From: DASQJJ01 sp035631115
Lineage (GTDB): Bacteria > Patescibacteriota > Microgenomatia > Levybacterales > UBA12049
Assembly (NCBI GenBank): GCA_035631115.1
Contig: DASQJJ010000077.1
Location: 1-25,867, forward strand
Direction of reading: 5' to 3'
DNA length: 25,867 nt
In this document: positions 1 to 6,942 of the stretch, piece after piece
Numbering within the stretch: the stretch's first letter is position 1
Layout: each line of letters begins with the position of its first letter
Notes under the pieces: model-generated
What the model saw: the letters and a program-made list of their open reading frames with translations, nothing else
Told to the model about the DNA's origin: nothing
Databases searched by the model: none
Translations under genes and position numbers: made by a program

Positions 1-17
1 GCTTTGAATATTTCATA

Positions 18-800
18 TTATTTTTCTAGATACAGTGTAACACACTTTATTCCTCCTCCTGCTTTTTTAAATTCTTCCATATTAAAAAGTATTGGCTCTA
101 TGTCTAATTTTTTTAATTTCTTTTCTAAGTCTTCATCCAAAAACCCTACTAATAATTTCCCGTCTACGTAGACACTATTGGCGACAAAATTACTCGCTTG
201 CTCTTTGGTCATAACAATTGAGCCGTCTATACTTTTTGCTATATCTTTACTTTTTTTGTCATATGCCTCTGGGTAATACAGCACCCCTCGGTCACCAAGA
301 GGACAAAATGTTGTGTCAAAATCATAAAAATAAGGGTCAATAAGACGAAGAGAAACTGTTTTAACTTGTAATAGCTCTTTTAATTCATCATGCACTGCTC
401 TATCTGAGCGAAACCCATACCCCATGTATAATGTATCTCTATAAAATAGAGCGTCTCCTTCCCCACCTTGTGAATGATGCAATGTTACTACGGTATAACC
501 ATTGTCCTTAAACCATTTTTGAAAATGTTTTTCTTCTCCCTTTCTTTCTTGGTACCGATAATTTCCACTAATAAATGTTTTACCAGCAACAATTCCTCCA
601 TTTGCGGTAAACACCATATCTGGTTGATCGACTGCTGGAGCAATAAGCTGTACCTCAACACCAAGTTTTTGATATGTCTTATATACATTCTCCCATTCTT
701 TGAGAGATTTTTTCTTATCTGGTCTATTCTGTACATCCATCCATGGATTTATTTCATAGACAACGTCAAAATAATCTGGTCTGCACATTAAAACTTTCAT
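18..800 (-). CDS. ArgZ/DDAH-like amidinotransferase-fold arginine hydrolase
   Basis: A 260-aa protein of the amidinotransferase/dimethylarginine hydrolase fold. It has the N-terminal MCRPDYFDV...INPWM signature (residues 5-21), DMVFTANGG (61-69), GGEGDAL (112-118) and a C-terminal GGGIKC with the expected nucleophile Cys253. Family members hydrolyse or transfer guanidino groups. The cyanobacterial ArgZ type converts arginine to ornithine, CO2 and ammonia, and its two key Asn residues appear to match Asn18 and Asn67 here (recalled, not aligned). It is the last gene of an operon after rocD and proC, 19 nt behind proC, which makes ornithine the likely product and proline the likely end point. 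Oddity: the segment that normally reads FYHLDT is FYDFDT, so the usual catalytic His is Asp160. Substrate is inferred; arginine deiminase or an inactive relative remain possible. Confidence 0.8.
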   Translation of the reverse strand: MKVLMCRPDYFDVVYEINPWMDVQNRPDKKKSLKEWENVYKTYQKLGVEVQLIAPAVDQPDMVFTANGGIVAGKTFISGNYRYQERKGEEKHFQKWFKDNGYTVVTLHHSQGGEGDALFYRDTLYMGYGFRSDRAVHDELKELLQVKTVSLRLIDPYFYDFDTTFCPLGDRGVLYYPEAYDKKSKDIAKSIDGSIVMTKEQASNFVANSVYVDGKLLVGFLDEDLEKKLKKLDIEPILFNMEEFKKAGGGIKCVTLYLEK

Positions 801-819
801 ATGGTATTAAGTATTTTTC

Positions 820-1584
820 TCATTCTATATTCAATTGTTTTGCTCTATGGTATGCTGCCAAAAGTCCTTCTTCGAAAAGTTTGGCGAAATTTCCTTTTTC
901 GAATTTTTCAAATGCAGATGCTGTGACTCCTCCTTTGGATGTCACTTGCATACGAAAATCGTTGCTATTTTCCTTGGAGTTTTTAAAAAGCTCGGCACTT
1001 CCAATAAGGGTTTGTTTGGCAATTCTTTTTACCATATCTTTTGGCAAGCCAAAATGGTCTCCTGCTTTTTCCAAAAGCTCGACAAGATAGAAAAAATATG
1101 CTGGACCACTGCCTGAGATTACCGTAACCATATCTATTTGAGATTCTTTCTCCAATTCAATTTCTTCTCCAATTGAGGAAAACATTTTTATAACATATTT
1201 TTTTTCTTCTTCTGTTACTTTTGTATTGGCAACCCAAACAGTTGTTGACTCACTTACTTTTGCAGCTAAATTCGGCATTGCCCTAACAATATGCATATCT
1301 TTTCCTAAAATATCTTCTAGAGAATGTAGTGTTGCTCCTGCTGCAATAGATACAAATAATTGCTGTGTCCGCGTATATCCTTTTACTTCTTGCAAGACAT
1401 TGGCCAACTGCTGAGGTTTTACAGCAAAAATAACAACATCTGCTTTTTCTACTGCTTCTGTATTATTTTTTGTTGCCGACGTAGTAAGTGTTACTTGCTC
1501 GTTATTTACTAATTTTTTCGATACGAGTCCTTTTGCAATTGCTGTACCCATATTTCCTGCTCCAATAATACTAATGTGTGTCAT
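820..1584 (-). CDS. proC: Pyrroline-5-carboxylate reductase
   Basis: A 254-aa protein, close to the usual ProC length, that reduces pyrroline-5-carboxylate to proline with NAD(P)H in the cytosol. It starts with a Rossmann motif IIGAGNMGTAIAKGL (residues 6-20), has the AVKPQQL and MPNLAAKV segments of the family, the SGSGPAYFFYLVE helix of the C-terminal dimer domain and the VTSKGGVTASAFE substrate loop. Its ATG overlaps the TGA of rocD by 4 nt, so the two are probably translationally coupled. With rocD and the amidinotransferase it completes an ornithine-to-proline route. No proA or proB is in the window. Function is secure. Confidence 0.96.
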   Translation of the reverse strand: MTHISIIGAGNMGTAIAKGLVSKKLVNNEQVTLTTSATKNNTEAVEKADVVIFAVKPQQLANVLQEVKGYTRTQQLFVSIAAGATLHSLEDILGKDMHIVRAMPNLAAKVSESTTVWVANTKVTEEEKKYVIKMFSSIGEEIELEKESQIDMVTVISGSGPAYFFYLVELLEKAGDHFGLPKDMVKRIAKQTLIGSAELFKNSKENSNDFRMQVTSKGGVTASAFEKFEKGNFAKLFEEGLLAAYHRAKQLNIE

Positions 1585-2792
1585 ATGTCACTCCTTTCCA
1601 AAACCTTTTTTATTTTACTCATTGCCCAGTCAATTTCTTTTTTTGTTATAAGAAGTGCTGGTGCAAAACGAATAACAAAATCATGTGTTTCTTTACACAA
1701 TACTCCTTCTTTTGCTAAAAGCTCGCAAAATTTTCTTGCCCCACCGGAATTTTCTGTGAGCTCCACACCAATAAGAAGTCCTTTTCCGCGAATATCTTTA
1801 ATCCAAGGACTATGAATAGTCTTTAATTTTTCCATAAAGTACTGTCCCATTTTCTGACTATTTTCAACTAATTTTTCCTCTATGAGTACTTTCAAAGACG
1901 CTCTTGCAATTGCTGCTGCTAATGGATTGCCACCAAACGTACTTCCGTGGTCTCCCCAACGGATAACTTCCATAACAGATTTTTTGGTAAGTATTCCGGA
2001 GACTGGATAAAATCCTCCTCCTAATGCCTTACCCAAAATAAGAATGTCTGGCTTGGCATTTTCATCGTACTCATAGGCAAATAACTTTCCTGTCCTGCCA
2101 AGTCCAGTCTGAATCTCGTCTGCAAGGAAAAGTACATTATTATCCCGGCAAAGCTGTGCAACTTTTGTAAGATATCCATTTTTTGGAACAATAATACCAC
2201 CTTCTGCTTGAATAGGCTCCAGAAGAATTGCAACAGTATTTTTTGTAATAGCTTTTTTAAGAGCGTCTATGTTGTCGAAAGGTACAATACGAAATCCTGC
2301 TGTAAGAGGAGTGAATCCTTCCTGGTACTGCTTTTCTGTGGAAAAACTAATAATGGTAATTGTTCTCCCATGGAAATTATTTGATACTGCTACTATTTCT
2401 GCTTTTCCATTTTCTACTTTTTTCTTTTCGTATCCCCATTTCCTTGCTACTTTTAATGCAGTCTCCACTGCCTCTGCACCACTATTCATAGGCAAAAACA
2501 TGTCATAACCGAAAGCTTGGCATATTTCTTTGGAAAGAAGTCCAAGCTGGTCATTGCGAAATGCTCTTCCAGTGAGCGTGAGACGCTTCATTTGGCTTAC
2601 TGCTGCAGCAAGAATCTTTTTGTGGACATGTCCATGACTGAGTGCAGAATATCCACCCAGACAATCAAGATATTTTTTGCCTTCGCTATCCCACACCCAT
2701 ACTCCCTTTCCACGAGAAATAACTACATCCAATGGATGATAATTATGTGCCAAATAGGTATCTTCAAGTTGTATAAAATCGTTGGTTTTCAT
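1581..2792 (-). CDS. rocD: Ornithine aminotransferase
   Basis: A 403-aa class III PLP aminotransferase of the ornithine-delta-aminotransferase type, which yields glutamate semialdehyde (spontaneously pyrroline-5-carboxylate) and glutamate from ornithine and 2-oxoglutarate. Visible marks are GGYSALSHGH (46-55), NSGAEAVETALK (103-114), NNFHGRT (138-144), LADEIQTGLGRTG (223-235, PLP-pyridine Asp225) and LILGKALGGGFYPVSG, where Lys255 should carry the PLP. It is the first gene of the operon and lies directly behind a T-box-type leader whose terminator T-run ends 1 nt before the ATG. An AAGGGA Shine-Dalgarno-like sequence overlaps the 3' arm of that terminator. Acetylornithine aminotransferase is a close alternative, but proC as neighbour favours RocD. 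Confidence 0.9.
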   Translation of the reverse strand: MKTNDFIQLEDTYLAHNYHPLDVVISRGKGVWVWDSEGKKYLDCLGGYSALSHGHVHKKILAAAVSQMKRLTLTGRAFRNDQLGLLSKEICQAFGYDMFLPMNSGAEAVETALKVARKWGYEKKKVENGKAEIVAVSNNFHGRTITIISFSTEKQYQEGFTPLTAGFRIVPFDNIDALKKAITKNTVAILLEPIQAEGGIIVPKNGYLTKVAQLCRDNNVLFLADEIQTGLGRTGKLFAYEYDENAKPDILILGKALGGGFYPVSGILTKKSVMEVIRWGDHGSTFGGNPLAAAIARASLKVLIEEKLVENSQKMGQYFMEKLKTIHSPWIKDIRGKGLLIGVELTENSGGARKFCELLAKEGVLCKETHDFVIRFAPALLITKKEIDWAMSKIKKVLERSDI

Positions 2793-2840
2793 AAAAAAAT
2801 CCCTTGCAAAAACCCAAACATTTTTGGATTCTTACAAGGG
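2793..2840 (-). terminator. Intrinsic terminator of the T-box leader
   Basis: The stem CCCTTG/CAAGGG (2835-2840 with 2801-2806) is extended by an inner AATCCAAA/TTTGGGTT pairing and followed by a run of seven T (2793-2799) ending 1 nt before the rocD ATG. The 3' arm carries the only Shine-Dalgarno-like stretch, so the hairpin could also block translation. Confidence 0.85.
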
Positions 2841-2981
2841 TCTTTTCAGACGGTACCACCTTGTTGTACTTATTCATGCTCTTCTCTGCCTATAGAGTGA
2901 TAAAGAGTGCGGACTTTTACGATTTCGCCTTCGTACATGCTCTTCGCAGCCAGCTCCAGAGTGGGATCTCTTTCAACGCTT
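2793..2981 (-). promoter_or_regulatory. T-box-type leader (tRNA-sensing riboswitch) of rocD
   Basis: The leader contains the T-box core GGTGGTACCG (around 2851-2860). ACAAGG and CCTTGT arms (2834-2839 and 2859-2864) flank the core and form the antiterminator. The downstream arm is reused by a terminator hairpin at 2801-2840, so the two structures exclude each other, as in Firmicute T-boxes. The bulge sequence UGGU would pair with a tRNA end ACCA (discriminator A). The Stem I region is unusual: AAAGAG pairs with CUCUUU, and just before the latter is CCGCA (2908-2912). The specifier could therefore be CCG (Pro) or CGC (Arg). I cannot fix it without a covariance model. Control by uncharged tRNA-Pro would make sense for an arginine-to-proline operon. 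Confidence 0.8.
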
Positions 2982-2987
2982 TGGAAT

Positions 2988-3017
2988 AGTATAGCAAAGA
3001 AAAATGGAAATTGTCAA
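2988..3017 (-). promoter_or_regulatory. Promoter of the rocD-proC-amidinotransferase operon
   Basis: Perfect TTGACA (3012-3017), 18-nt spacer, TATACT (2988-2993). The predicted transcript start is near 2981, about 190 nt upstream of the rocD ATG, which matches the extent of the T-box-like leader. Confidence 0.75.
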
Positions 3018-3029
3018 ATTTTGTGGATA

Positions 3030-3335
3030 TTATTCACCACTATGTGGTTCTTGTGGATCTTGCTCACCTGGATTCTGCTCTCTCCACATCTCTCTTCTCA
3101 ATTGCCCAAGATCTCTTTCGAGACGCTTACCATGTGTTTTTACCGCTGCATCGGGAATATACAAACTTCTATCAACCACATCTCCAATTCCACTATCACC
3201 TTCTTGATACTGTTCTCTTAACTCATACAATTTCTGCAAATTTATTCTTCCTATGTCTGAGAGTGGAATAAGATGATGTCTAAGATTTCTATTTGCAGAC
3301 TCGAATGGTCCTGGTGGTCTATCTCCTTCAGCCAT
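3030..3335 (-). CDS. Small hydrophilic protein of unknown function
   Basis: I do not recognise this protein. The frame is open further upstream, but the likely start is the ATG at 3335 (101 aa, beginning MAEGDRPPGPF), because the 12 preceding residues are hydrophobic spacer translation. A TGCTACATT extended -10-like box ends about 9 nt before this ATG, so the message may be leaderless. The protein is charged, rich in Arg, Glu and Pro, with no membrane segment or Cys pair. It lies between gnd and the rocD promoter, on the same strand as both. Confidence 0.55.
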   Translation of the reverse strand: MAEGDRPPGPFESANRNLRHHLIPLSDIGRINLQKLYELREQYQEGDSGIGDVVDRSLYIPDAAVKTHGKRLERDLGQLRREMWREQNPGEQDPQEPHSGE

Positions 3336-3378
3336 AAAAATAATGTAGCAAAATAAAGTATAAAAAATCAAGACTAGA

Positions 3379-4320
3379 TTATTTTTCTTTTACTTTATGT
3401 CCACCAAATTCGTGGCGGAGTGCTGCTACCATTTTTGCTGCAAAAGAATTCTCAACTCTTTTACTTTTTTGGGAATCTTGTCTAAACGTAAGCGAATCTT
3501 CAATAACTCCAATTGGAACATGTAATTTTTTGGCAAGTGCTATGGTCCACTTTGCCTCTCCATTTTCTTCGATAAAACCTGCTGTTTTTTCTAATTTTCC
3601 ATCTTTTTGTAATGCGTCGCGTGCCCTATCCATGAGAAAACTTGCAATAATTGTACCCTTGGTCCAAAGAGAAGCGACTTTTTCTAAATCCATTTTGTAA
3701 GGACCTTTATCTAGTACCCCAAATCCTTCTCCAATTGATTGCATCATGCCGTATTCAATGCCATTATGAATCATTTTTACGTAATGCCCTACTCCTCCTT
3801 CTCCAAAATATTCGTGTCCTCCGTGTGGCTTGGCCAAGCTATCCAAAATAGGCATAACCTTTTTATACCCTACCCCCGATCCACCAACCATGAGTGGAAA
3901 TCCATTGTCTGGGGCAAGTATTCCACCACTAACCCCAATGCCCAAAAAATGTACGCCCATTTTTTTAAACATTTCATAGTGTCTCTGTGTATCTTTGTAA
4001 AAAGAGTTGGCACCGTTAATAACAACATCTCCCTTCCCGACAACATTTTTTAATTCATGTAAAACATCTTCTGTTGGTTGTCCAAATAATACCATCGACC
4101 AGAAGACATGGGGCGTATCAGAAAGATTTTTGAAATCAATAATATCTTCTACTGCAAAAAGTTTGCCTTTTGTTTTTTTGTGAGTTTCAACAAACCCTCG
4201 CGTTGTATCATACGATCTATTCCATACAACAATGTCATGACCATCTTGGAGAAGTTTGGTAACCATTCGTCCGCCCATTTTCCCAAGACCTAAAAAACCC
4301 AGCAACATACCTACATACAC
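3379..4320 (-). CDS. gnd: 6-phosphogluconate dehydrogenase, decarboxylating (short GntZ type)
   Basis: A protein of up to 313 aa that oxidises 6-phosphogluconate to ribulose-5-phosphate and CO2. It has the N-terminal Rossmann motif GFLGLGKMGGRM (8-19), the NRS loop after beta-2 (34-36), GVSGG (129-133), where the substrate phosphate binds, and HYVKMIHNGIEYGMMQ with catalytic Lys182. The length matches the short GntZ/YqeC-like class rather than the 470-aa Gnd. Relatives begin M-x-x-GFxGLG, so the second ATG at 4308 is a likely alternative start. With zwf and pgl nearby it completes the oxidative pentose phosphate branch, although three small features and a leader element separate it from zwf. 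Confidence 0.92.
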   Translation of the reverse strand: MYVGMLLGFLGLGKMGGRMVTKLLQDGHDIVVWNRSYDTTRGFVETHKKTKGKLFAVEDIIDFKNLSDTPHVFWSMVLFGQPTEDVLHELKNVVGKGDVVINGANSFYKDTQRHYEMFKKMGVHFLGIGVSGGILAPDNGFPLMVGGSGVGYKKVMPILDSLAKPHGGHEYFGEGGVGHYVKMIHNGIEYGMMQSIGEGFGVLDKGPYKMDLEKVASLWTKGTIIASFLMDRARDALQKDGKLEKTAGFIEENGEAKWTIALAKKLHVPIGVIEDSLTFRQDSQKSKRVENSFAAKMVAALRHEFGGHKVKEK

Positions 4321-4357
4321 TACAGATTTTTATATCTTAAAACAAGAGGAAAAACTT

Positions 4358-4636
4358 TTAACTTGTTTTTGGGGCACGCCAAGGACTAAATCGCGTTACA
4401 TCTTTTCTTAGAGGTATAGGTCCACCATATTTGTCTCTTCTATATCCAGTAAGAATAGTTACTCGTTCGACACGTCTGGCAGCACCATTTGCAGTGTCTA
4501 CAACAACAACTCCGCCACCAGGACTTCGAGGGGTGTCCAATATTTTTTCTGCTTCTTCTCTTGTCACTGGAGTCTCTGTAATTTCCGCATTACTATGGTA
4601 TTCTACTTCAAAATATTTAAATCTGTCACTTGCCAT
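4358..4636 (-). CDS. Small protein of unknown function, leaderless start
   Basis: A 92-aa protein, MASDRFKYFEVEY at the N terminus, with a Gly/Val-rich centre (PGGGVVVVD) and a basic C terminus. No family is recognised. The start is supported by a good promoter placed directly on it: TTGTAA, 17-nt spacer, TATATT (4643-4648) in an extended TGC context, ending 6 nt before the ATG, so transcription should start at or beside the A of the ATG. No Shine-Dalgarno sequence is present. Confidence 0.6.
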   Translation of the reverse strand: MASDRFKYFEVEYHSNAEITETPVTREEAEKILDTPRSPGGGVVVVDTANGAARRVERVTILTGYRRDKYGGPIPLRKDVTRFSPWRAPKTS

Positions 4637-4683
4637 AAAAAGAATATAGCAATTCTTTCTAGAACTTACAAGAATAATATGTG

Positions 4684-4995
4684 TTATGCAAATTGCTGCA
4701 TAAGCTTATCGCATTGATTTTTTGTTGTGAGCAAATCTATCGTAAGTGCGTTATTATTGCGACACATACTTTCTATATACAGTCCTTCCAGTTGGATAAT
4801 ATCTTTTATTCCGTGCAACTGCACAATGAGGGTTTTTTGCTCGCCCGAAATAATAGTTGTCCCAACAGGAGTAATGTGTGCTTTTTCCACATCTTCCAAA
4901 ACATTTTTTGCGAAATAGTGTTGGGGAAATGTTGCAACAACAGCAATTACTCCATCTGGATGATGATTGGTTTTGGTACAAATTATACAATTCAT
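4684..4995 (-). CDS. 103-aa protein of unknown function behind an attenuator-like leader
   Basis: Starts MNCIICTKTNHHPDG and has a CIIC pair at residues 3-6; the alternation of strands and helices suggests a small alpha/beta domain, but I recognise no family. Unlike most genes here it has a full Shine-Dalgarno sequence, AAAGGAGGT (5002-5010), 6 nt before the ATG, so its message has a real 5' leader. Upstream lie an inverted-repeat element (5015-5088) and a promoter with a leader peptide and three competing hairpins (5106-5248). That arrangement suggests termination control of this gene. What it does with the signal is unknown. Confidence 0.65.
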   Translation of the reverse strand: MNCIICTKTNHHPDGVIAVVATFPQHYFAKNVLEDVEKAHITPVGTTIISGEQKTLIVQLHGIKDIIQLEGLYIESMCRNNNALTIDLLTTKNQCDKLMQQFA

Positions 4996-5014
4996 TTATT
5001 TACCTCCTTTCCTT

Positions 5015-5088
5015 CGTCATTCTGAACGAAGTGAAGAATCTCAAATATTTTAGAATGAGATCCTTCGCTCTGCTCAGGATGACATACG
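5015..5088. repeat. REP-like inverted-repeat element
   Basis: Two imperfect complementary arms, CGTCATTCTGAACGAAGTG... (5015-5042) and its counterpart ...CTGCTCAGGATGACATACG (5057-5088), with a short AT-rich centre. This type of element (CGTCATTCTGA-rich arms ending in GATCTC) is dispersed in many genomes, including CPR. Relatives of the arm occur at 23852-23926 and inside the 3' end of rpsB. Here it lies in the 5' leader region of the 103-aa gene. Confidence 0.75.
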
Positions 5089-5105
5089 TTTTTCCCATAA
5101 TAAAA

Positions 5106-5161
5106 CCCCGCTATGCGGGGTGTAATTTTTCCACGAAAAATACCCCGCTACAAAAGCAGGG
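5106..5161 (-). promoter_or_regulatory. Attenuator-like set of three mutually exclusive hairpins
   Basis: In transcript order the segments are 1 CCCTGC (5156-5161), 2 GCGGGG (5143-5148), 3 CCCCGC (5115-5120) and 4 GCGGGG (5106-5111). Segments 1:2 and 3:4 form hairpins. The 3:4 hairpin is followed by TTTTATT and would terminate. Segment 2 can instead pair with 3, extended by a perfect 7-bp ATTTTTC/GAAAAAT stem and a 3-nt bulge, giving a stronger antiterminator. This is the layout of an amino-acid operon attenuator. A 19-codon leader ORF ends exactly at segment 2. I infer function from the layout only. Confidence 0.6.
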
Positions 5162-5207
5162 ATGCACTTGGCGAATAATTATTTGTTAGGATAACTCGGT
5201 CATTCAT
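5148..5207 (-). CDS. Putative 19-aa leader peptide ending in three Leu codons
   Basis: The ORF MNDRVILTNNYSPSASLLL ends with Leu codons CTG CTT TTG and then TAG. The three Leu codons and the stop overlap hairpin segment 1 and the first base of segment 2 of the attenuator-like structure. The ATG lies about 4-5 nt downstream of the predicted transcript start. Stalling at scarce Leu codons would cover segment 1 and free segment 2 to pair with 3. This is the classical attenuation logic, but expression of the peptide is inferred. Confidence 0.45.
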   Translation of the reverse strand: MNDRVILTNNYSPSASLLL

Positions 5208-5218
5208 AAGACTTACTA

Positions 5219-5248
5219 ATAATACTAATTTCTGTTGCTATATGTCAA
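5219..5248 (-). promoter_or_regulatory. Promoter of the attenuator-like leader
   Basis: Perfect TTGACA (5243-5248), 18-nt spacer, TATTAT (5219-5224), predicted start near 5212, immediately before the leader-peptide ATG. It separates transcription of the 103-aa gene from zwf. Confidence 0.65.
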
Positions 5249-5373
5249 TCTGTTTTTCTTATTTGGAAAAATCCTCTCTGTGCAAATTAACCTAATTATT
5301 CTAATTGACCTAATTAACCTAAATAATTTGGGCAAATTGGGACTTGATTAGAAATTAGAAATTAGAAATTTTT

Positions 5374-6804
5374 TTACTCTATCCACTTCTTACCATCTTT
5401 TTCTATTAATTCATCTGCTTCTTTTGGTCCATTGGACTCCTGCTCATACGTAATGATTTTTGACTCTGAATTTTCCCACCCTTTGGTAATTTTTTCTATA
5501 AATGTCCAACTTGCTTCCAACTCGTCAGACCTATTAAAAAGCATTTGGTCACCAGTAATAATATCGGTAAGGACTTTTTCGTATGCTCCTGTCCCCTGTG
5601 TACCAAATTGTTCTTTGTAATTAAAATGCATTTCTGTTGGTTGCAGTGCCAAATGAGATCCAGGTGTTTTGGCAATAATCCGTAGACTAATTCCCTCATT
5701 AGGTTGAATACGAATAGTAAGGACATTCCCATCTTCTGGACAGCCTATTTCTTTAAAAAGAATGTGACAGGTCTGACGAAAAACAAGAGAAATTGTTGTC
5801 TCTGACTTCGCCAATTTTTTTCCTGCACGCATGTAAAATGGCACATCTCGAAATCTTTCTGAGTTGACAAAAAATTTTAGGGCAACAAATGTTTCTGTAG
5901 AAGAATTGGGGTCTACATTTTTTTCCTCACGATATCCGTCGTATTGACCCCGTACAACGCGCTCTCCCACTTGCTCTGGCTCTATGGGAATAATATCTTT
6001 AATTGCTGCAGCACGGACATCTCGTACTCCTTCTTTGGAAAAGCTCTTTGGCATTTCCATGGCAATTGCAGCATAGAGCTGCATAAGATGATTTTGCGCA
6101 GTATCCCGAAGAAGACCTACGCCGTCAAAAAAGCTTCCTCTAGTACCAACACCTTTTTCCTCGCTCCAGGTGATTTGGACATGGTCTATATATTCTTTAT
6201 TCCAGATTGGGTCAAATATACCATTGGCAAAGCGAAAAACTAATAAATTTTGGATAGTCTCTTTTCCCAAATAATGGTCTACGCGGAAAATTTGCCGCTC
6301 TTCAAAAATTGTTGCAAGAGTACTATCTAATGCTTTTGCTGTTGCCAAATCTTTTCCAAAAGGCTTTTCTATAGCAATACGTGTCCATTTGCTACTTCCC
6401 TGTCCACACCCTTCGGATAATTTGGTATTAATAAGGTTTTGCAAAATTGCATCGTAGTTGCTGGGTGGCTTTGCAAGGTAAAAAATACGTGTTATGCATG
6501 CACCTAGTTTTTCGTCGCAAGATTTTAATTTTTCTACCAATTCTATGTATCCTTTTTCTTCGTCAAATAGTCCCTGCTGATAATGAAGATGTGTGGCAAA
6601 ATCCTGCCATGCAGGATGTGCTGAGACTTCTGGAAAGAATTCTCCAAACTCTTCGTCAGTCATTTCTCTTCTGGAAAAGCCAAAAATAAAGAAATCTTGA
6701 GGAAGCTCTTTTTTGGTAAAAAGAGTGAAGAGTGCGGGAATTAATTTATTTTTTGCAAGGTCTCCTGTTGCACCAAAGAGAATAAAAACAAATGGACTAT
6801 CCAT
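5374..6804 (-). CDS. zwf: Glucose-6-phosphate 1-dehydrogenase
   Basis: A 476-aa protein (from the ATG at 6804) that oxidises glucose-6-phosphate to 6-phosphogluconolactone with NAD(P)+. Near the N terminus is the cofactor motif FGATGDLAKNKLIPALF, later the active-site motif FRVDHYLGKETIQNLL, and IAIEKPFGKDL before it. The frame is open 20 residues further up, but that part is spacer translation. At 6804 a TATAAT box ends 6 nt before the ATG with a TTGTTA -35 at 17 nt, which fixes the start and suggests a leaderless message. It is downstream of pgl on the same strand, 138 nt apart, with its own promoter. Confidence 0.95.
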   Translation of the reverse strand: MDSPFVFILFGATGDLAKNKLIPALFTLFTKKELPQDFFIFGFSRREMTDEEFGEFFPEVSAHPAWQDFATHLHYQQGLFDEEKGYIELVEKLKSCDEKLGACITRIFYLAKPPSNYDAILQNLINTKLSEGCGQGSSKWTRIAIEKPFGKDLATAKALDSTLATIFEERQIFRVDHYLGKETIQNLLVFRFANGIFDPIWNKEYIDHVQITWSEEKGVGTRGSFFDGVGLLRDTAQNHLMQLYAAIAMEMPKSFSKEGVRDVRAAAIKDIIPIEPEQVGERVVRGQYDGYREEKNVDPNSSTETFVALKFFVNSERFRDVPFYMRAGKKLAKSETTISLVFRQTCHILFKEIGCPEDGNVLTIRIQPNEGISLRIIAKTPGSHLALQPTEMHFNYKEQFGTQGTGAYEKVLTDIITGDQMLFNRSDELEASWTFIEKITKGWENSESKIITYEQESNGPKEADELIEKDGKKWIE

Positions 6805-6942
6805 AATTACATTATAAAATTCCACGTTACAAGTAACAAGTAACAAATAAATTCCGATATTCAATAATCAAAATATCAAACCTTTTTGAAATTTGGTTTT
6901 TGGTGCTTATTTGTATCTTGGGATTTGTTTCTTGATTTTTTA
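6805..6942. repeat. Spacer of degenerate short AT-rich repeats between pgl and zwf
   Basis: Read on the minus strand the spacer is a chain of variants of AAGAAACAAATCCC, AAGATACAAATAAG and CACCAAAAACCAAA, followed by two copies of TTGTTAC directly before the zwf promoter. Similar units occur inside the coding regions of rseP, folA and thyA. No gene is visible in it. Confidence 0.6.

Noticed and set aside
474..1116. Several plus-strand open frames of 80-115 codons opposite the amidinotransferase gene and proC
   Set aside because: They lie antisense to clear genes, have skewed hydrophobic composition and no promoter or ribosome-binding site. The same holds for the antisense frames over rocD, zwf, rpsB, glyA and guaA.
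1581..1583. Recoded TGA (Gly) as in Gracilibacteria or Absconditabacteria
   Set aside because: TGA ends rocD exactly at the proC start, and no well-recognised protein here needs TGA as a sense codon.
4651..4666. A fifth operator-like palindrome (AATTCT-TTCT-AGAACT) before the 92-aa gene
   Set aside because: It differs at two outer positions, lies at about -22 between the promoter boxes, and is not near purine genes; probably chance in AT-rich DNA.
6805..6864. Extra 20 residues at the N terminus of Zwf
   Set aside because: The ATG at 6804 fits the family start and is positioned 6 nt after TATAAT.
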